From Mesodorylaimus sp. YZB2_4 (taxonomy: Eukaryota; Nematoda; Enoplea; Dorylaimida; Dorylaimidae), in the NCBI GenBank assembly GCA_030248295.1, contig JASANH010000020.1, positions 23,667 through 87,666 on the forward strand: 64,000 nt of DNA, read 5' to 3'. How positions within the stretch are numbered: position 1 is the first letter of the stretch; each line of letters opens with the position of its first letter. The position numbers were made by a program, and so were the translations under genes. The notes under the pieces are model-generated. The model was given only the letters and a program-made list of their open reading frames with translations. It was not told the DNA's origin and did no database searches. Positions 35,850 to 45,732 of the stretch are shown in pieces.

Positions 35850-36498
35850 GGCTTTGCATATCAGAGAGTCGATGGCATTGAGTGCGTTTTAAGTCGTTCG
35901 ATGATGCAGGCATGTCGTAAGCTTCGTCAGCTGATCCAGACTCGTCCCCTGGGTGTTGCTGCAAAAGACGAACTTGTTTTTGTTTTCCCTGTTTACCTTG
36001 CTTGCTCCTGGAGAGTTTGGCGTTACCATTGTTGATGCAGACGCTGGCGAAATGGTTTTGTTTCTCACACGCCTTGCAGTCTTTCCCTTCCGCTTGACAC
36101 AGTTCCCCTGTTCTGTGCGCCTTGTTGCCACACTTCAGACGGTCGATGCCCGTCCGCAGTTGACGATGCGTGCATTGGCTGCTATCTGGAGGAGTAGCAG
36201 GCTTAGGGTTGACACGGCGGGTCGTTGTCTCTGTTGCTCCTGTACCCATGGATTGAAGACGGTGCTGTTGTAGTTCCGCTCCTTCTAGAATCAGTGCTAA
36301 TGCTTTCACTTGTGCCAGAGTGGCATCCTTATTCAGGTGCAGCCATAAAAGTTCCTTTTGCCAAGAGGGGTTCTTGATTCCGATAAAGAGCTGGTCGCGT
36401 GACCTGGTGTTCAGGTTGGCTCCAAAATCGCAGTTTCCTGCAATGCTGCGGAGAGTGTTTAACCATACGATACTTGTTTTGTCTTCTTTGCGCAGACG

Positions 36499-36822
36499 TT
36501 AAGCGAATCGTACACGTTCTGCCTTGGTACAGACCTGCTTTGCATAAAATCCTTTCAACGCTTTCTCAATCGTGCCATAGGTCTGGTCATAATCTGCGTT
36601 CAGTCGGAAGTGATCAACCAGCATTCGGAATGCGTCTGGTCTGATACTGGTCAATAGCAGCGTGCCTCTTGCCTCTGCTGTATCAGCTCCCATAAAGTCG
36701 AACCGGCGCAGCTCAAGTTCAAAACGTTGAATGTAGTATCCGTAATCCTTCGCTTGTAGATCGAATTTCTCGAACTTAAACCGATGAATGCGGTCTTGAC
36801 GTGTGTGATCGGAATTGGCCAT
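36499..36822 (-). pseudogene. gypsy gag capsid fragment
   Basis: The frame starts with ATG at 36822 (MANSDHTRQDRIHRFKFEKF) and carries YYIQRFELELRRFDFMGADT, similar to the start of gag in gypsy elements of this type. It continues past a TAA at 36501 into related frames to about 35890 (AGNCDFGANLNTRSRDQLF). There CKACEKQNHFASVC forms a C-X2-C-X4-H-X4-C nucleocapsid knuckle at about 36070. Confidence 0.65.
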
Positions 36823-36911
36823 GGTTCGTCAGCCCAATGGAGTCCTCGTCGGTGCGTCCAAGAATGAAAATCCAGACTTTCAGGAGTTCAGGTATATATA
36901 TATATACTTTC

Positions 36912-37121
36912 AGGTATATATCGCGGTGCACGTGGGTATGCAGTTGGAGGAGTATATATTGCAGTGCACGTGGGTATGTACTTGAGAGGGTATATATTGC
37001 AGTGCACGTAAGTATGCAGTTGGGGGGGGGGGGGGTTATATTGCAGTGCACGTGGGTATGTAGTTGAGGGGGTATATATTGCAGTGCACGTGGGTATGCA
37101 GTTGAGGAGGTATAATGTTAG
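36912..37121. repeat. 38-bp minisatellite with CACGTG cores in the gypsy leader
   Basis: Five units of GTATATATTGCAGTGCACGT plus a GGGTATGCAGTTGAGG-type tail. The GTGCACGT starts fall at 36926, 36964, 37002, 37046 and 37084, a period of 38 bp, with one 44-bp unit stretched by a G14 run (37022-37035). Four of the five units contain the palindrome CACGTG; the third has CACGTA. It lies between the 5' LTR and gag. Confidence 0.8.
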
Positions 37122-37142
37122 ATGTCGCCAAAAAAAATAGAT

Positions 37143-37319
37143 TGGAGGAGCCGACTTTACTATAAGCCTGTAGCTAGCAGAGTGTTCAAGCGTGGCATAA
37201 GGCTAGGCAAAGCGGAGGCGAAAAGCATAACAAATCATAAACAATGCCAGGTAGTAAAGGTGAGCTTAGTCTGAAGCGTAACCTTACTTACTGAATCTTC
37301 TATCCTGAATGCAGGTTCA
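37143..37319 (-). repeat. gypsy 5' LTR (unoccupied)
   Basis: Matches 31608-31753 plus 32877-32908 across the whole length but lacks the 1.12-kb transposon, so it shows the pre-insertion site near 37286 (CCTTACTTACTG). Confidence 0.75.
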
Positions 37320-38598
37320 TAACAGTCTGGTTACTGCTTTATTGCATGCAGCAGTCCAGGTCATGTACGTTGTACAGTCTATGCCCATTCGCGACCGCCG
37401 AGAGCTGAGAACCAGAGCGACAAAATGATACAACAGAAGGTCTTCCACTTCACCAGAGGAAAAACGGGAGCCAACTTATGGAAACGTCCAAGAATGCATA
37501 TCGTTTGTGTCGAGACGCAATTGTGGTGTTACAAGGCTGTCTAAAGAGACATGCTATCATCGTGACTTGACAGACGCGTTTGGCGATAACGATACGGGAA
37601 TCAGACTTAGGCTGCCTGAGGGCTTCGCAGAACGAGACCTGATATTGAACAAGTTGACTTGCAAGCATCCAGATGTTCCAGTTTAACACGGTACTCAGCT
37701 GTGTCCAGAACGCAGGTATCAACTGGGGTCGGTAATAAAAATTTATTTGCAAATATTATTCGAGGTACCATTTTCGAATGGAAGCATGGAAATCACTTAG
37801 CCAGAGAAGGTCGAGTTGTTACTTTTCCTATTAGTTGGCAGGTTGCGAGACCAGTGGGACGACATCAGCAACATGCATCAATAGAGACACCGGTCTGTCG
37901 ACATTGTTACCCAGACCGCGACACCTGCAATATGACTCCTGTAGCTAATCAAGCTCGTTACGATACCAAAAGATCAGTTTGGACCAAGTGTAGCGCCGCC
38001 ACCTTTACTGCCATATCCAACGCGACCGCAGCCCCTTGAGCCCAGATTTTCTCCATCTACACCAGACACCAGAGTTGCAAAAGCAAGAGCGCGAGAGAAA
38101 ATTTATGCCAGCAGCGGATGGTAAAATATCTTTCTTGGCCCACCCTATCGAGCCAACCCTGGCTGCGCGCCCGCACTCGTGCACGGTATAGCCTGCTTCA
38201 ACATCGTCGGGAAACTTGTTGTCACCGTTATACCTGTGCCTCCAGGACACGACTGGAAAGATGGGCCCGAAGATCAGGAAGATATATTTTTAGGCCCCTA
38301 ATGTCGAAGTATGTTTTATTATTTTCAAAAATGTCTGTTATGAGAGACTCAAAACTTTCAGACCAGCCAATGCACAGAGTGGATAACCAGGGCTTAAGAT
38401 GGCTGGTCTACTCGGCATCTGCTAATCGCAACAACGGCTGATTAGGGAACGTGCTCGAGCTGATTTTTCTGCATGAATATAAGCACCACGACTAATCGTG
38501 AGAGTCATTCAAAGAACCAGTTCGTCGTCTACATAGTGGGCTTGGAGTGCGTGCCTCTCGGGTTAATTGCGCACTACTAGCAAGTGTTCAACCCGCAA
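37320..38598. other. unclassified region
   Basis: A protein-like plus-strand stretch at about 37490-38039 (LTDAFGDNDTGIRLRLPEGF, then FEWKHGNHLAREGRVVTFPI and CRHCYPDRDTCN) runs across two frames and hits stops. I recognise no family; it may be another decayed transposon. Confidence 0.35.
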
Positions 38599-38640
38599 GG
38601 GTAAGATTATAGCCCTCTGTCCAGGGCTATTATCTTACCC
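38599..38640. other. strong 18-bp stem hairpin
   Basis: 38599-38616 (GGGTAAGATTATAGCCCT) pairs with 38623-38640 with one mismatch around a 6-base loop. It lies about 35 bp beyond the 3' end of R2-like element 1. Confidence 0.75.
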
Positions 38641-38675
38641 TTATCGTTTACCCGAGATACTGCATTGGCCTTTTG

Positions 38676-39111
38676 GCTTGCGCGTCACTTTACGCATTTA
38701 TGGGCAACCCGGCCAAAGGCTGGTTAGAGCGAGGCACCTCACTCTATACCACTCGAATCACGCTTAATCATTATGGATTAACGGATTCCCACTGGTATCC
38801 CTGACCTTAGGGAGCGTACGGCTACTGCTCCACCCTTCCGAGCCCATTAGATGTTTCGGAGCTCGGATTTACTCGGAAAATCCAAAACGAACGAAGTTGG
38901 CGGTTAGTGCACAGCCGTTTTCTACCGAGTGGGCAAGCCCACTGGTCATACGTTTTAGACCGTAGATCCCCGCTATATAGGGTCTGCGTCTAAGCTTTCT
39001 ACTAGTATTTCTACTAGCGTCTGTTCCGTATCAAGCGTATCCATCCAAAGTCAAGTCCGTTATCCGATTCGTGATTTCGCTTCACAATCGCACTTTCGCT
39101 CCTCTCTTCAA
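38676..39111 (-). other. 3' untranslated region of R2-like copy 1
   Basis: 436 bp between the stop and the shared terminal 16-mer. Several short inverted repeats are present, but none is shared in sequence with the copy 2 tail. Confidence 0.45.
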
Positions 39112-40335
39112 CTAACGATTACTGGGTATCGCGCAGTAAGCTTTTATTATAATGCCCGAACCAATGACTGCACTCCGTTCTAAACGCTCGATAACCGAGC
39201 TAAGCTTATTCTGGGGTATGGGAAGTTCCGCCAAGGTCGCAACTAGGCGCTCGGTGACTTCTCCGCAGGCTCTGATAACTATCGGATGCACGGTAACTAC
39301 GTAACCCCAGTCACGACCTAACTCGCAAGCTAGGTTGTCACCTGGGGGAAAGTGACCGTCCAATAAAGGATGGTCCTCTTTCAACATGGAATTTTCGGCA
39401 TACTTGGCGTATTTACGACATTCTTGCTGACGCAAGTTAGAGAACCAAGACACCGACACTTCCATTATATATATCCGTTTTGCCTGCTTATCTATCAATA
39501 CGATATCGGGATGATTATGTCCTAATTTTCTAACGGTAATCAACGGGTGATCCCGGTAAAGATCGTAACATTCATTCGTCATTACGCCCTCGATTCTCTG
39601 TCTGAAATGACGGGATTCGAACCCGCATTCAATACAGATACTATTGTACAGACTCAGTGCCACGCCGTTATGCCGCTTGACCATCAAACTAGGTCTCCAG
39701 TGCGGACATAGCGATAACACGTGTTCAGCCGTCTCTTTTCTCAGACGAGCCGGTAAGGTCGAACATTTCAACCTGCACGTTTGGTCTGTTCCAATATGCA
39801 TTGGATGACCCCTCAATAACAGCTGGCCTTCTTGCGCGGCCACTATATTGTTCACAATTCCAGAGCTAAGGAGTCCTTTCCGCAACCAAGCAAAGCTATG
39901 GCTCAAGTCAAGGTCCTGGTCTCGAAACGGAGCTCCCGCCGTTTCCAGCGAAAGCAGCTCTCGATACTTGGACTTCTGAAACTTCTCGCGGAGTCTACTC
40001 ACTATTTCTCTGGCCGCGTCGGTGGGTATGTAAAAGACCATTTCGAACCCGACATCGGACTCCTCTCCCGTACTTTCGCGCACAGTGAGAGTCAGCTGCT
40101 CAGGGTCATCGATCACCTCGAGCGTCATGTCCAATCCGAACTCTTTAAGTACGTTCCAAAAGTCACTGACGATAGCTCTTTTCTTTCGTTTAGTCAACGC
40201 TTGCATCAAGGAGAAACAGGGCTTAAGCTCACTGGTCATAGCATTATAACAGTAACTGTAAACTATTGACTCGTAGAGTGCCTGTTCAAACGAGCTTAGA
40301 CCCAGGCCTCCCTTGTCCGTGTCCAGGTACATCAT
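39112..40335 (-). CDS. R2-like thumb, zinc finger and restriction-like endonuclease
   Basis: 407 codons, open. The start (MMYLDTDKGGLGLSSFEQAL) aligns with the region after the RT fingers/palm in copy 2, so it is a frame-shifted continuation, not an independent gene. A C-X3-C...H-X4-C finger (CRLKC to HVLSLC, about 39780-39710) leads into the endonuclease core: NHPDIVLID and RIYIMEVSVSW, the PD...(D/E) pattern of R2-type nucleases. It ends IERLERSAVIGSGIIIKAYC, again conserved in copy 2. It would nick the target DNA to prime reverse transcription. Confidence 0.75.
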   Translation of the reverse strand: MMYLDTDKGGLGLSSFEQALYESIVYSYCYNAMTSELKPCFSLMQALTKRKKRAIVSDFWNVLKEFGLDMTLEVIDDPEQLTLTVRESTGEESDVGFEMVFYIPTDAAREIVSRLREKFQKSKYRELLSLETAGAPFRDQDLDLSHSFAWLRKGLLSSGIVNNIVAAQEGQLLLRGHPMHIGTDQTCRLKCSTLPARLRKETAEHVLSLCPHWRPSLMVKRHNGVALSLYNSICIECGFESRHFRQRIEGVMTNECYDLYRDHPLITVRKLGHNHPDIVLIDKQAKRIYIMEVSVSWFSNLRQQECRKYAKYAENSMLKEDHPLLDGHFPPGDNLACELGRDWGYVVTVHPIVIRACGEVTERLVATLAELPIPQNKLSSVIERLERSAVIGSGIIIKAYCAIPSNR

Positions 40336-41831
40336 GCAACTGAGCTGAATCTATGCCGAACTTTCATTCGCACGAGCAAGGTGCGAACGGCCTCGTCTAA
40401 TTTTCTCGCGTCCCGAACCAAGGAAGCGAACTTCCCAGCTCCTATGATTATGTTCGAGAAGTAGTACCGAGCCTTCGGGATGGGCCCAGAATTAAAAATG
40501 CCCACCTTTTGCCGAAAGGTTAACTCGGACTCCCAAATTACTTGGGTTCTCAACATTACTGACTCCTCGATTCGTCGCCACGCATCGGCGTGACTGACGT
40601 TACCTGATTTCTCCACACCCAAGTACTTATAGACAGCACGAAGTCCGAGGGTGGGAATTCCATCGCACGGATCCTCTTCGCGAGGAACCGCATCAGGCGT
40701 GGAATCTTCTTTCAAGTGATAGAATGCCGATTTCTTTCGGTTAATCGACATACCTATTTCGTTGGCTAAAATTTCGAGCTCATGCACAACTCGTACGAGC
40801 TGCGCCGGATCACGAGCGTATATGACTAAATCGTCCACAGAGTAGATATGGTTTAGCATTAAGGCATTAGGCCCTATGCGACCACCTATCATGCCATGCG
40901 CCGTGACGTACAGAGGTGATTGAGTATTCAGGTAGTAGGTTACGGAAGCGACGCATAGCCCGAAGATCAGCGGGCTCAAGGTATCACCTTGCAGTACTCC
41001 GTTACAAACCCTTAAGGGTCTGCTCTTTCGCAGTCGCCCTTCACTCACCCCTTCGAATACGAGTTCCCAATTGGACATTTAGCTAGAGATCATTCGCCGA
41101 AGGCTGCCGTCAATTCCAATAGTTTCTAGGACAAATCGTATATAGTCATGCGAAACACTATCGAATGCTTTCGCAAAATCGATCCAGCATACACTGAGAC
41201 CGGGGTCTCGCCGGTATTTCGCATCTATCACCACGTTACGATCCAACGAATGAGCTAGGGTGCAACCCCATACGCCCTTCTTAAGTGCTACCTGATTTCG
41301 CGGTAGACCTGTATCATAACGCCCGATATCTTCTTGAATCCACCGCGTGATGATCCCCGTTACGAGCTTATAGCAAGTATTCAGGCACGCTATGGTTCAA
41401 TAATTTCCCGGATCATTTCGGTCCCCAGTTCCCTTGTAGAGCGAGACTGCTCTACCTCGGGAAATCCATCTCGGGAGTTCATAGCTTTCATCCTGCCGAA
41501 GCCGAATGACATGAGCGAAAAGCTCTAGATTCGCTACGCTAAGAACCTTCCACCAGAAATTATGAATACGATCTGGCCCAGTCGCTTTCCAGGACCTGGC
41601 TTTACCACATACTTGACGCCAAAGCGCGAGCTCATTTCTGGGCCCGTACATTTGGTCGCCCTTCCAGTGGGAAACATTCTCATTGCAACTTACAGCCCAA
41701 CTCTCGGTCATCCGATTACTGATATAGGACTTATCGATGCCTATAATATTACTCCAGTAGTCCCGGACTGCGTCAATGGGAACGGATTGCCCTTCGTCTT
41801 TCTTACAAAGCGACTCCGAGATTGGTGCCCA
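40332..41831 (-). pseudogene. R2-like reverse transcriptase
   Basis: RT motifs run in order: KARSWKATGPDRIHNFWWKV, WISRGRAVSLYKGTGDRNDP, WIDFAKAFDSVSHDYIRFVL, CNGVLQGDTLSPLIFGLCVA and YSVDDLVIYA with the catalytic VDD at 40838-40830, then GMSINRKKSAF and VYKYLGVEKS. SVDD stands where most relatives have FADD or YADD. In-frame stops at about 41396 (TGA, an Arg codon in relatives) and 41081 (TAA), plus a shift at the 40335 end, break it. Confidence 0.75.
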
Positions 41832-42178
41832 TCAAATTCTCTTACGTTCGACTTTCTCTAGTTTGACCTTTCGAAGCTTTTTACACTTCCCCAGGTGCAA
41901 GACTAGATCGTAGTATAAAACATCCATATCTTGCATGGATCGGAGCTTATATCTCTTGCCGAAGACTCGACGTAATTGCTTGAGATTACTTTCCTGTCTC
42001 CGAGTTAGGGACTTATTGCCCTTCAGGCAACCAATGATATCCTTAAGCTTTCCCAAATTTTGGATTAGAGTCTGAATTTTATTACGATTCTCTCCTAACC
42101 ACTCTTTGGTAGTCTCTTGGGCCCTCGATTTGGTGGGTATATCGGTAATTGTTTTAGCAACGGCATACACCGCACAAT

Positions 42179-43407
42179 TCAACCGAGTAAACTCCTAGAG
42201 GCATCCTGAGACCCTGGTAAGATCGTCTCTAGAATCCAATCATTACTGAACTTAATCAACCGATCCAGAACACGACCATGTCTTAACGGTGTAATCGGTG
42301 GGCGATAACTGCCCTTCCTGACATTGTCAAGGACCGACTGACATAGACTGGCAAAATCACCATATTCAATCTCGGTCATAGATATCGTTGGCGGCTCTTC
42401 GTCTTGATTCCAGGTCCTTGGGCTTGTCGAAGCCCCAGCCGGATCGCCCGAATCGCCTTCATTAGTCTCTACTAGGGCTGGCATTACCAGACCCTCCAAC
42501 TCGTCAACAAGAGAAAGTTCCCTTGATGGATTAATCAGAGAGGAGGCGCCCGCAGACTGGCGCTCCTCAGGACTTAATATCGAGAGGCTAAGTTCAGGTA
42601 TACGACCAGTCAGACTAGCGCCCGTACTTCGCGGGGAGACTACAGGTTCTCCCTCACTTCCAGGAACGCCCTGCGTATCGGCAGTCGTTTCCTCTCTTTG
42701 CGCTCTCTCAACGACTGGGGTCTCGCATTGCTGCGAGTTGCTCGTCGCCTCTCTTGCGACTTCGCCCACGTCGTTCTCTTGTTCAGATCTATTTCTTTCC
42801 GATCTATATTTTTGAACTAACGCTTGAGCAGATCTTACAGCATTAGACACTTTCCCTTCAGCACATAAAACGTCCCAGACGCTTTTCAGCCGTTTACTAT
42901 CAACCTTTCCCGTTGGCTGGGAGGTGCAGCTCTTGCCAGCTGCCACCAAGGCGACGACGTCGGCATTCGTCCAGACGTTCTTACGTTGGGATCCACGATC
43001 GCCTGCTTGACTAGCAAGCGGAGCAACGCTCATGCTAGCGGCCGCTTGACGACTAGCGTCTTCCTGCGGTGCTTGACTACTAGTTCCGGGCCAAGACCCT
43101 TCCCCAGTAGCTACCGAGCTGTGATCGCGCGCAACTGGGTTATTTGAAGCCACCCTCGGGGCTTTTTTTGGTTTTTTATACTCGCTCCCTTGTTCACCTT
43201 CCCCGCGTTTTACCCCACGGGTACTAGGTCCAGAACGAGTTCGTAAATCTCGGTCAGCTTTTTGGCTGGCATATTCTTCGCCGCCTTCTTCTTCACTGTC
43301 CGAGGGTGAGTCCGAAGTCAGGTTAACAAGCGCGGCAAACCGGTTTTCTCCTGTTTTAATCTTCGGGGCATATGGGGTACGACCACCTTGGCTAACTGCC
43401 AGGCCTT
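42179..43407 (-). CDS. R2-like N-terminal region with Myb-like domain
   Basis: The frame is open for about 410 codons from just after a TAA near 43408 to TGA at 42181. It starts with PKIKTGENRFAALVNLTSDS, then an acidic stretch (SDSEEEGGEEY) and Lys/Arg-rich patches (EYKKPKKAPRV). A Myb/SANT-like block has KNVWTNADVVALVAAGKSC followed by KRLKSVWDVLCAEGK (about 42975-42840). The back half is Ser/Glu-rich and probably disordered. There is no ATG before about residue 120, so the start codon may be mutated or translation may start unconventionally. A one-base shift links it to the next frame (42182-41832, MDVLYYDLVLHLGKCKKLRK), so the original was probably one long ORF. Confidence 0.55.
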
Positions 43408-45340
43408 ATAGGTTGAAGGACGAGGGAAGAGGCACTGCCTAATCCCGGGTTGTTTAACGTGGCTGTAGGCGTTTACGTCGCTGCGCTTCCCACCACAGCA
43501 TCGAATCGGCTCTCATACCCGGGTTCGATAGCTGCCCGTGCATGCTTCAGCAATTCTAATACCTTAGATCAGGGTACAGGAACTCATCCAAGTTTGTGAG
43601 CATACCTCCCATCGAGATACTTCGACGGGGCTCCTAGGTAGCTCGTTTCAAGTACCACTCCTACTAGACTACCGATGCACTACAGTACGTTCTGACACCA
43701 AGGGCCATCCAGTCCTCGGGTCATACTCGGGTTCCCACTTGGTCGGCTAACCTATAATTAGCCATATGGGACCACATATTGTATAGCGCAGAGGCTAAAA
43801 AACCATTTCATATACTCTATAATCGCGTTAGCTGGCTAAGCTACTCGCGAATGGGTTCTCTCCTGGATACACCCCTAGAAAGGTTAGTATAGACACGTCA
43901 TACTATCAGGGACAGAGGTCCACAGGTGCTAAGGCCTATAACCGAAGCGCCCTACTCGTCCTTAGGAGACTAGGTTCATACTTACAACTCGCTGGTTAAC
44001 CACGCCTATGCGAGAGGGACAAATGCAAGAGGTAGCTTTACTGTACACTCTTATTAATACTGAGAGCGGAGCGTGTCAGGCGAACTGCCCCCAGGGAGTA
44101 TTTCGGCTTATGGCCATGGAATACTACCTATCCATTCAGGGTTTTATAATGCCCTTGAATTAACAGTAGCCAAAGTGGGAAAAGGCGACCCACTCAAAGT
44201 ACTCAGTCTATCCCGCAGCGAGAGAGACCTCGCCTATGGGTAGAAGGTTCAGGCCTTATACCTCGACCTATACGTCTGAGACTTCTTTAATACTTGGTCT
44301 ACCGTTTATAACTTCAGGCTAGCCCCAATCGCCGAGTTATTTATATGCAAGCGGCATTATTCGATACCGCATTGGCTTTTAGAGTCCCGACGATTATCTC
44401 GAAGGGACTCTCTATACTAGCCTATAACTAGTACATTCAGCTAATGATTGTATCTATATACATAGGCCTGATGGAAGGTCCTATGATAGGTCTAATTCTC
44501 CTATATAGAGTATTCCACCCTGTAAAACCAACCTCAGGGGGAAAGATAAGAATACGCCTACTGAAGTCAGACGGAGACGACAGTATCAATAGTTTAGGTC
44601 CACTTGCACTCTTATCTATGCAAGTTTCCCTAGGTATGTTTCAGGCCTATAACCTGGGGCCATACCCTGTCCCGTATTCATAAACTTAAGCAGGAGAAGA
44701 GGGTTCCGCCAACCCTCGCCTCCTAGGAGTACTTCGGCTTATGGCCCTGGGGTACTACCTACCCAGTCAGAGACTTAATCTAATGCCAGCCCTCTTATGA
44801 GTAGCCTAGTGGGAAAAGGCGACCCACTGGAGGTACTTGGTCTACCCTAGGCAGAGTATTAACTCACCCGGGTTAGAGGGTCAGTCTTCTCGACTAGATC
44901 CTTATATCCAAGACCTCGCTCGTCAGGTCTACTTACGAGACTCGAGGCGCGTCCTGGAGGCGCTGAGTCTCATTGGAGCAAGCGGCATCATTCGATACTG
45001 CATTGGCTTCTGGAGTCCCAACGATAAGCTCGAAGGGACTCCCTATACTAGCCTATGACTAGTCTATTCAGCTAATGATTATATCTATATACATAGGCCT
45101 GATGGGTAAGGTCCTATAATAGGTCTAATTCTCTTATATAGAGTATTCCTCCCTGTAAAACCAACCTCAGGGGGAAGGATAAGAATAACCATACTGAAGT
45201 CAGACGGATACGACAGTATCAATAGTTTAGGTCCGCTAGCACTCTTATCTATGCTAGCTTCCCTAGGTATGTTTCAGGCCTATAACCTGGGCCAAACCCT
45301 GTCCTGTATTCATAAACTTAAGCAGGAGAAGAGGGTTCGC
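43408..45340 (-). repeat. about 630-bp tandem repeats upstream of R2-like copy 1
   Basis: At least two units with a 631-632-bp period. For example, GAAGGGACTC at 44401 recurs at 45032, CGGCTTATGGCC at about 44103 recurs at about 44734, and AGCAGGAGAAGAGGGTT at about 44689 recurs at about 45321. The units share about 85-90% identity by eye. A more diverged unit seems to precede them (43900-44090, with a similar GGCCTATAACC). The array begins right after the copy 2 tail at 45341 and extends to the start of copy 1. It may be the promoter/5' UTR of copy 1 or a satellite into which the elements inserted. Confidence 0.65.
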
Positions 45341-45371
45341 GCTTGCGCGTCACTTTTAGTTTTCTTGATAA

Positions 45372-45442
45372 GCGCCCGAAGGGCGCCCATCAAATCACCT
45401 TTGGGCCGTAAGCTTTCTCTTACGGGTATAGATAGGTGATTT
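45372..45442 (-). other. hairpins in the 3' tail of R2-like copy 2
   Basis: GCGCCC-GAA-GGGCGC at 45372-45386 is a tight hairpin. Next, AAATCACCT (45392-45400) pairs with AGGTGATTT (45434-45442) and encloses CCGTAAG/CTTACGG (45406-45412 with 45419-45425). Such structure close to the 3' end could be the RNA recognised by RT, as in R2, but this is inferred. Confidence 0.6.
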
Positions 45443-45732
45443 ACCCTTAGTCGAACAAGGCTTTATAGAAACCGCTGACGATTTGCCAGCTAGATAGTCC
45501 TAACTATTTAGCCTGTCCTACCACTTGGCCTGGGCCTATGGGGATTCAGTATACGATCATCACCACGAGGAGGTATAGTTAGTATTCCCTGACTATCTGA
45601 CCACTATGGTTTCACCTCGGTCGAGACCCCAGTCAAGCTGAGGGGGTATTGCGCTTGGTAAGTAATCGGCGATTATTTGCGTTTCTTCGAGCTGCGGAAA
45701 ATACCTTAAGGCTGGTCCTGTTTTTTACAGGA

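Larger units (their letters stand above)
31608..37319 (-). mobile_element. Ty3/gypsy retrotransposon, minus strand
   Basis: LTRs of about 177 bp start TGAACCTGCATTCAGG and end CTCC/CCCA on the minus strand. The 5' copy is 37319-37143. The 3' copy is 32908-31608, split by a 1.12-kb DNA transposon. A purine tract (GGGGAGAAGATGTAG) precedes the 3' LTR at about 32909-32923. TGGCGACATCTAAC at about 37131-37118 could be the primer site, about 12 bases inside. Gag, knuckle, protease, RT, RNase H and integrase remnants lie in order between, all broken. BEL lies immediately left, its target duplication overlapping the first bases of this LTR. Confidence 0.8.
38676..43407 (-). mobile_element. R2-like non-LTR retrotransposon, copy 1
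   Basis: Reading leftward: a Myb-like DNA-binding region, a linker, RT, a Cys/His finger and a PD-(D/E)xK restriction-like endonuclease, then a 436-bp 3' untranslated region. This is the R2-type order, in which the endonuclease follows RT and target specificity is usual. The coding region is broken by stops at about 41834, 41396 and 41081 and by frame changes near 42180 and 40335. The 3' end is set at 38676 because GCTTGCGCGTCACTTT (38676-38691) recurs at the matching end of copy 2. Confidence 0.75.

Noticed and set aside
37320-37440. Target duplication for the minus-strand gypsy element
   Set aside because: The flanks (TAAAG left of the LTR before BEL, TAACA right) are similar but not identical, so no duplication is claimed.
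39590-39700. tRNA-like signal on the minus strand: TGGTCAAGCGG (A-box-like) and GGTTCGAATCC (perfect B-box) about 55 bp apart inside R2-like copy 1
   Set aside because: The anticodon stem and acceptor stem do not pair properly, the sequence is in the conserved endonuclease frame (ECGFESRH), and the matching region of copy 2 lacks the boxes.
43400-45340. CRISPR-like or rDNA spacer array
   Set aside because: Unit length (about 630 bp) and divergence rule out CRISPR; no rRNA sequence was seen in or beside it.
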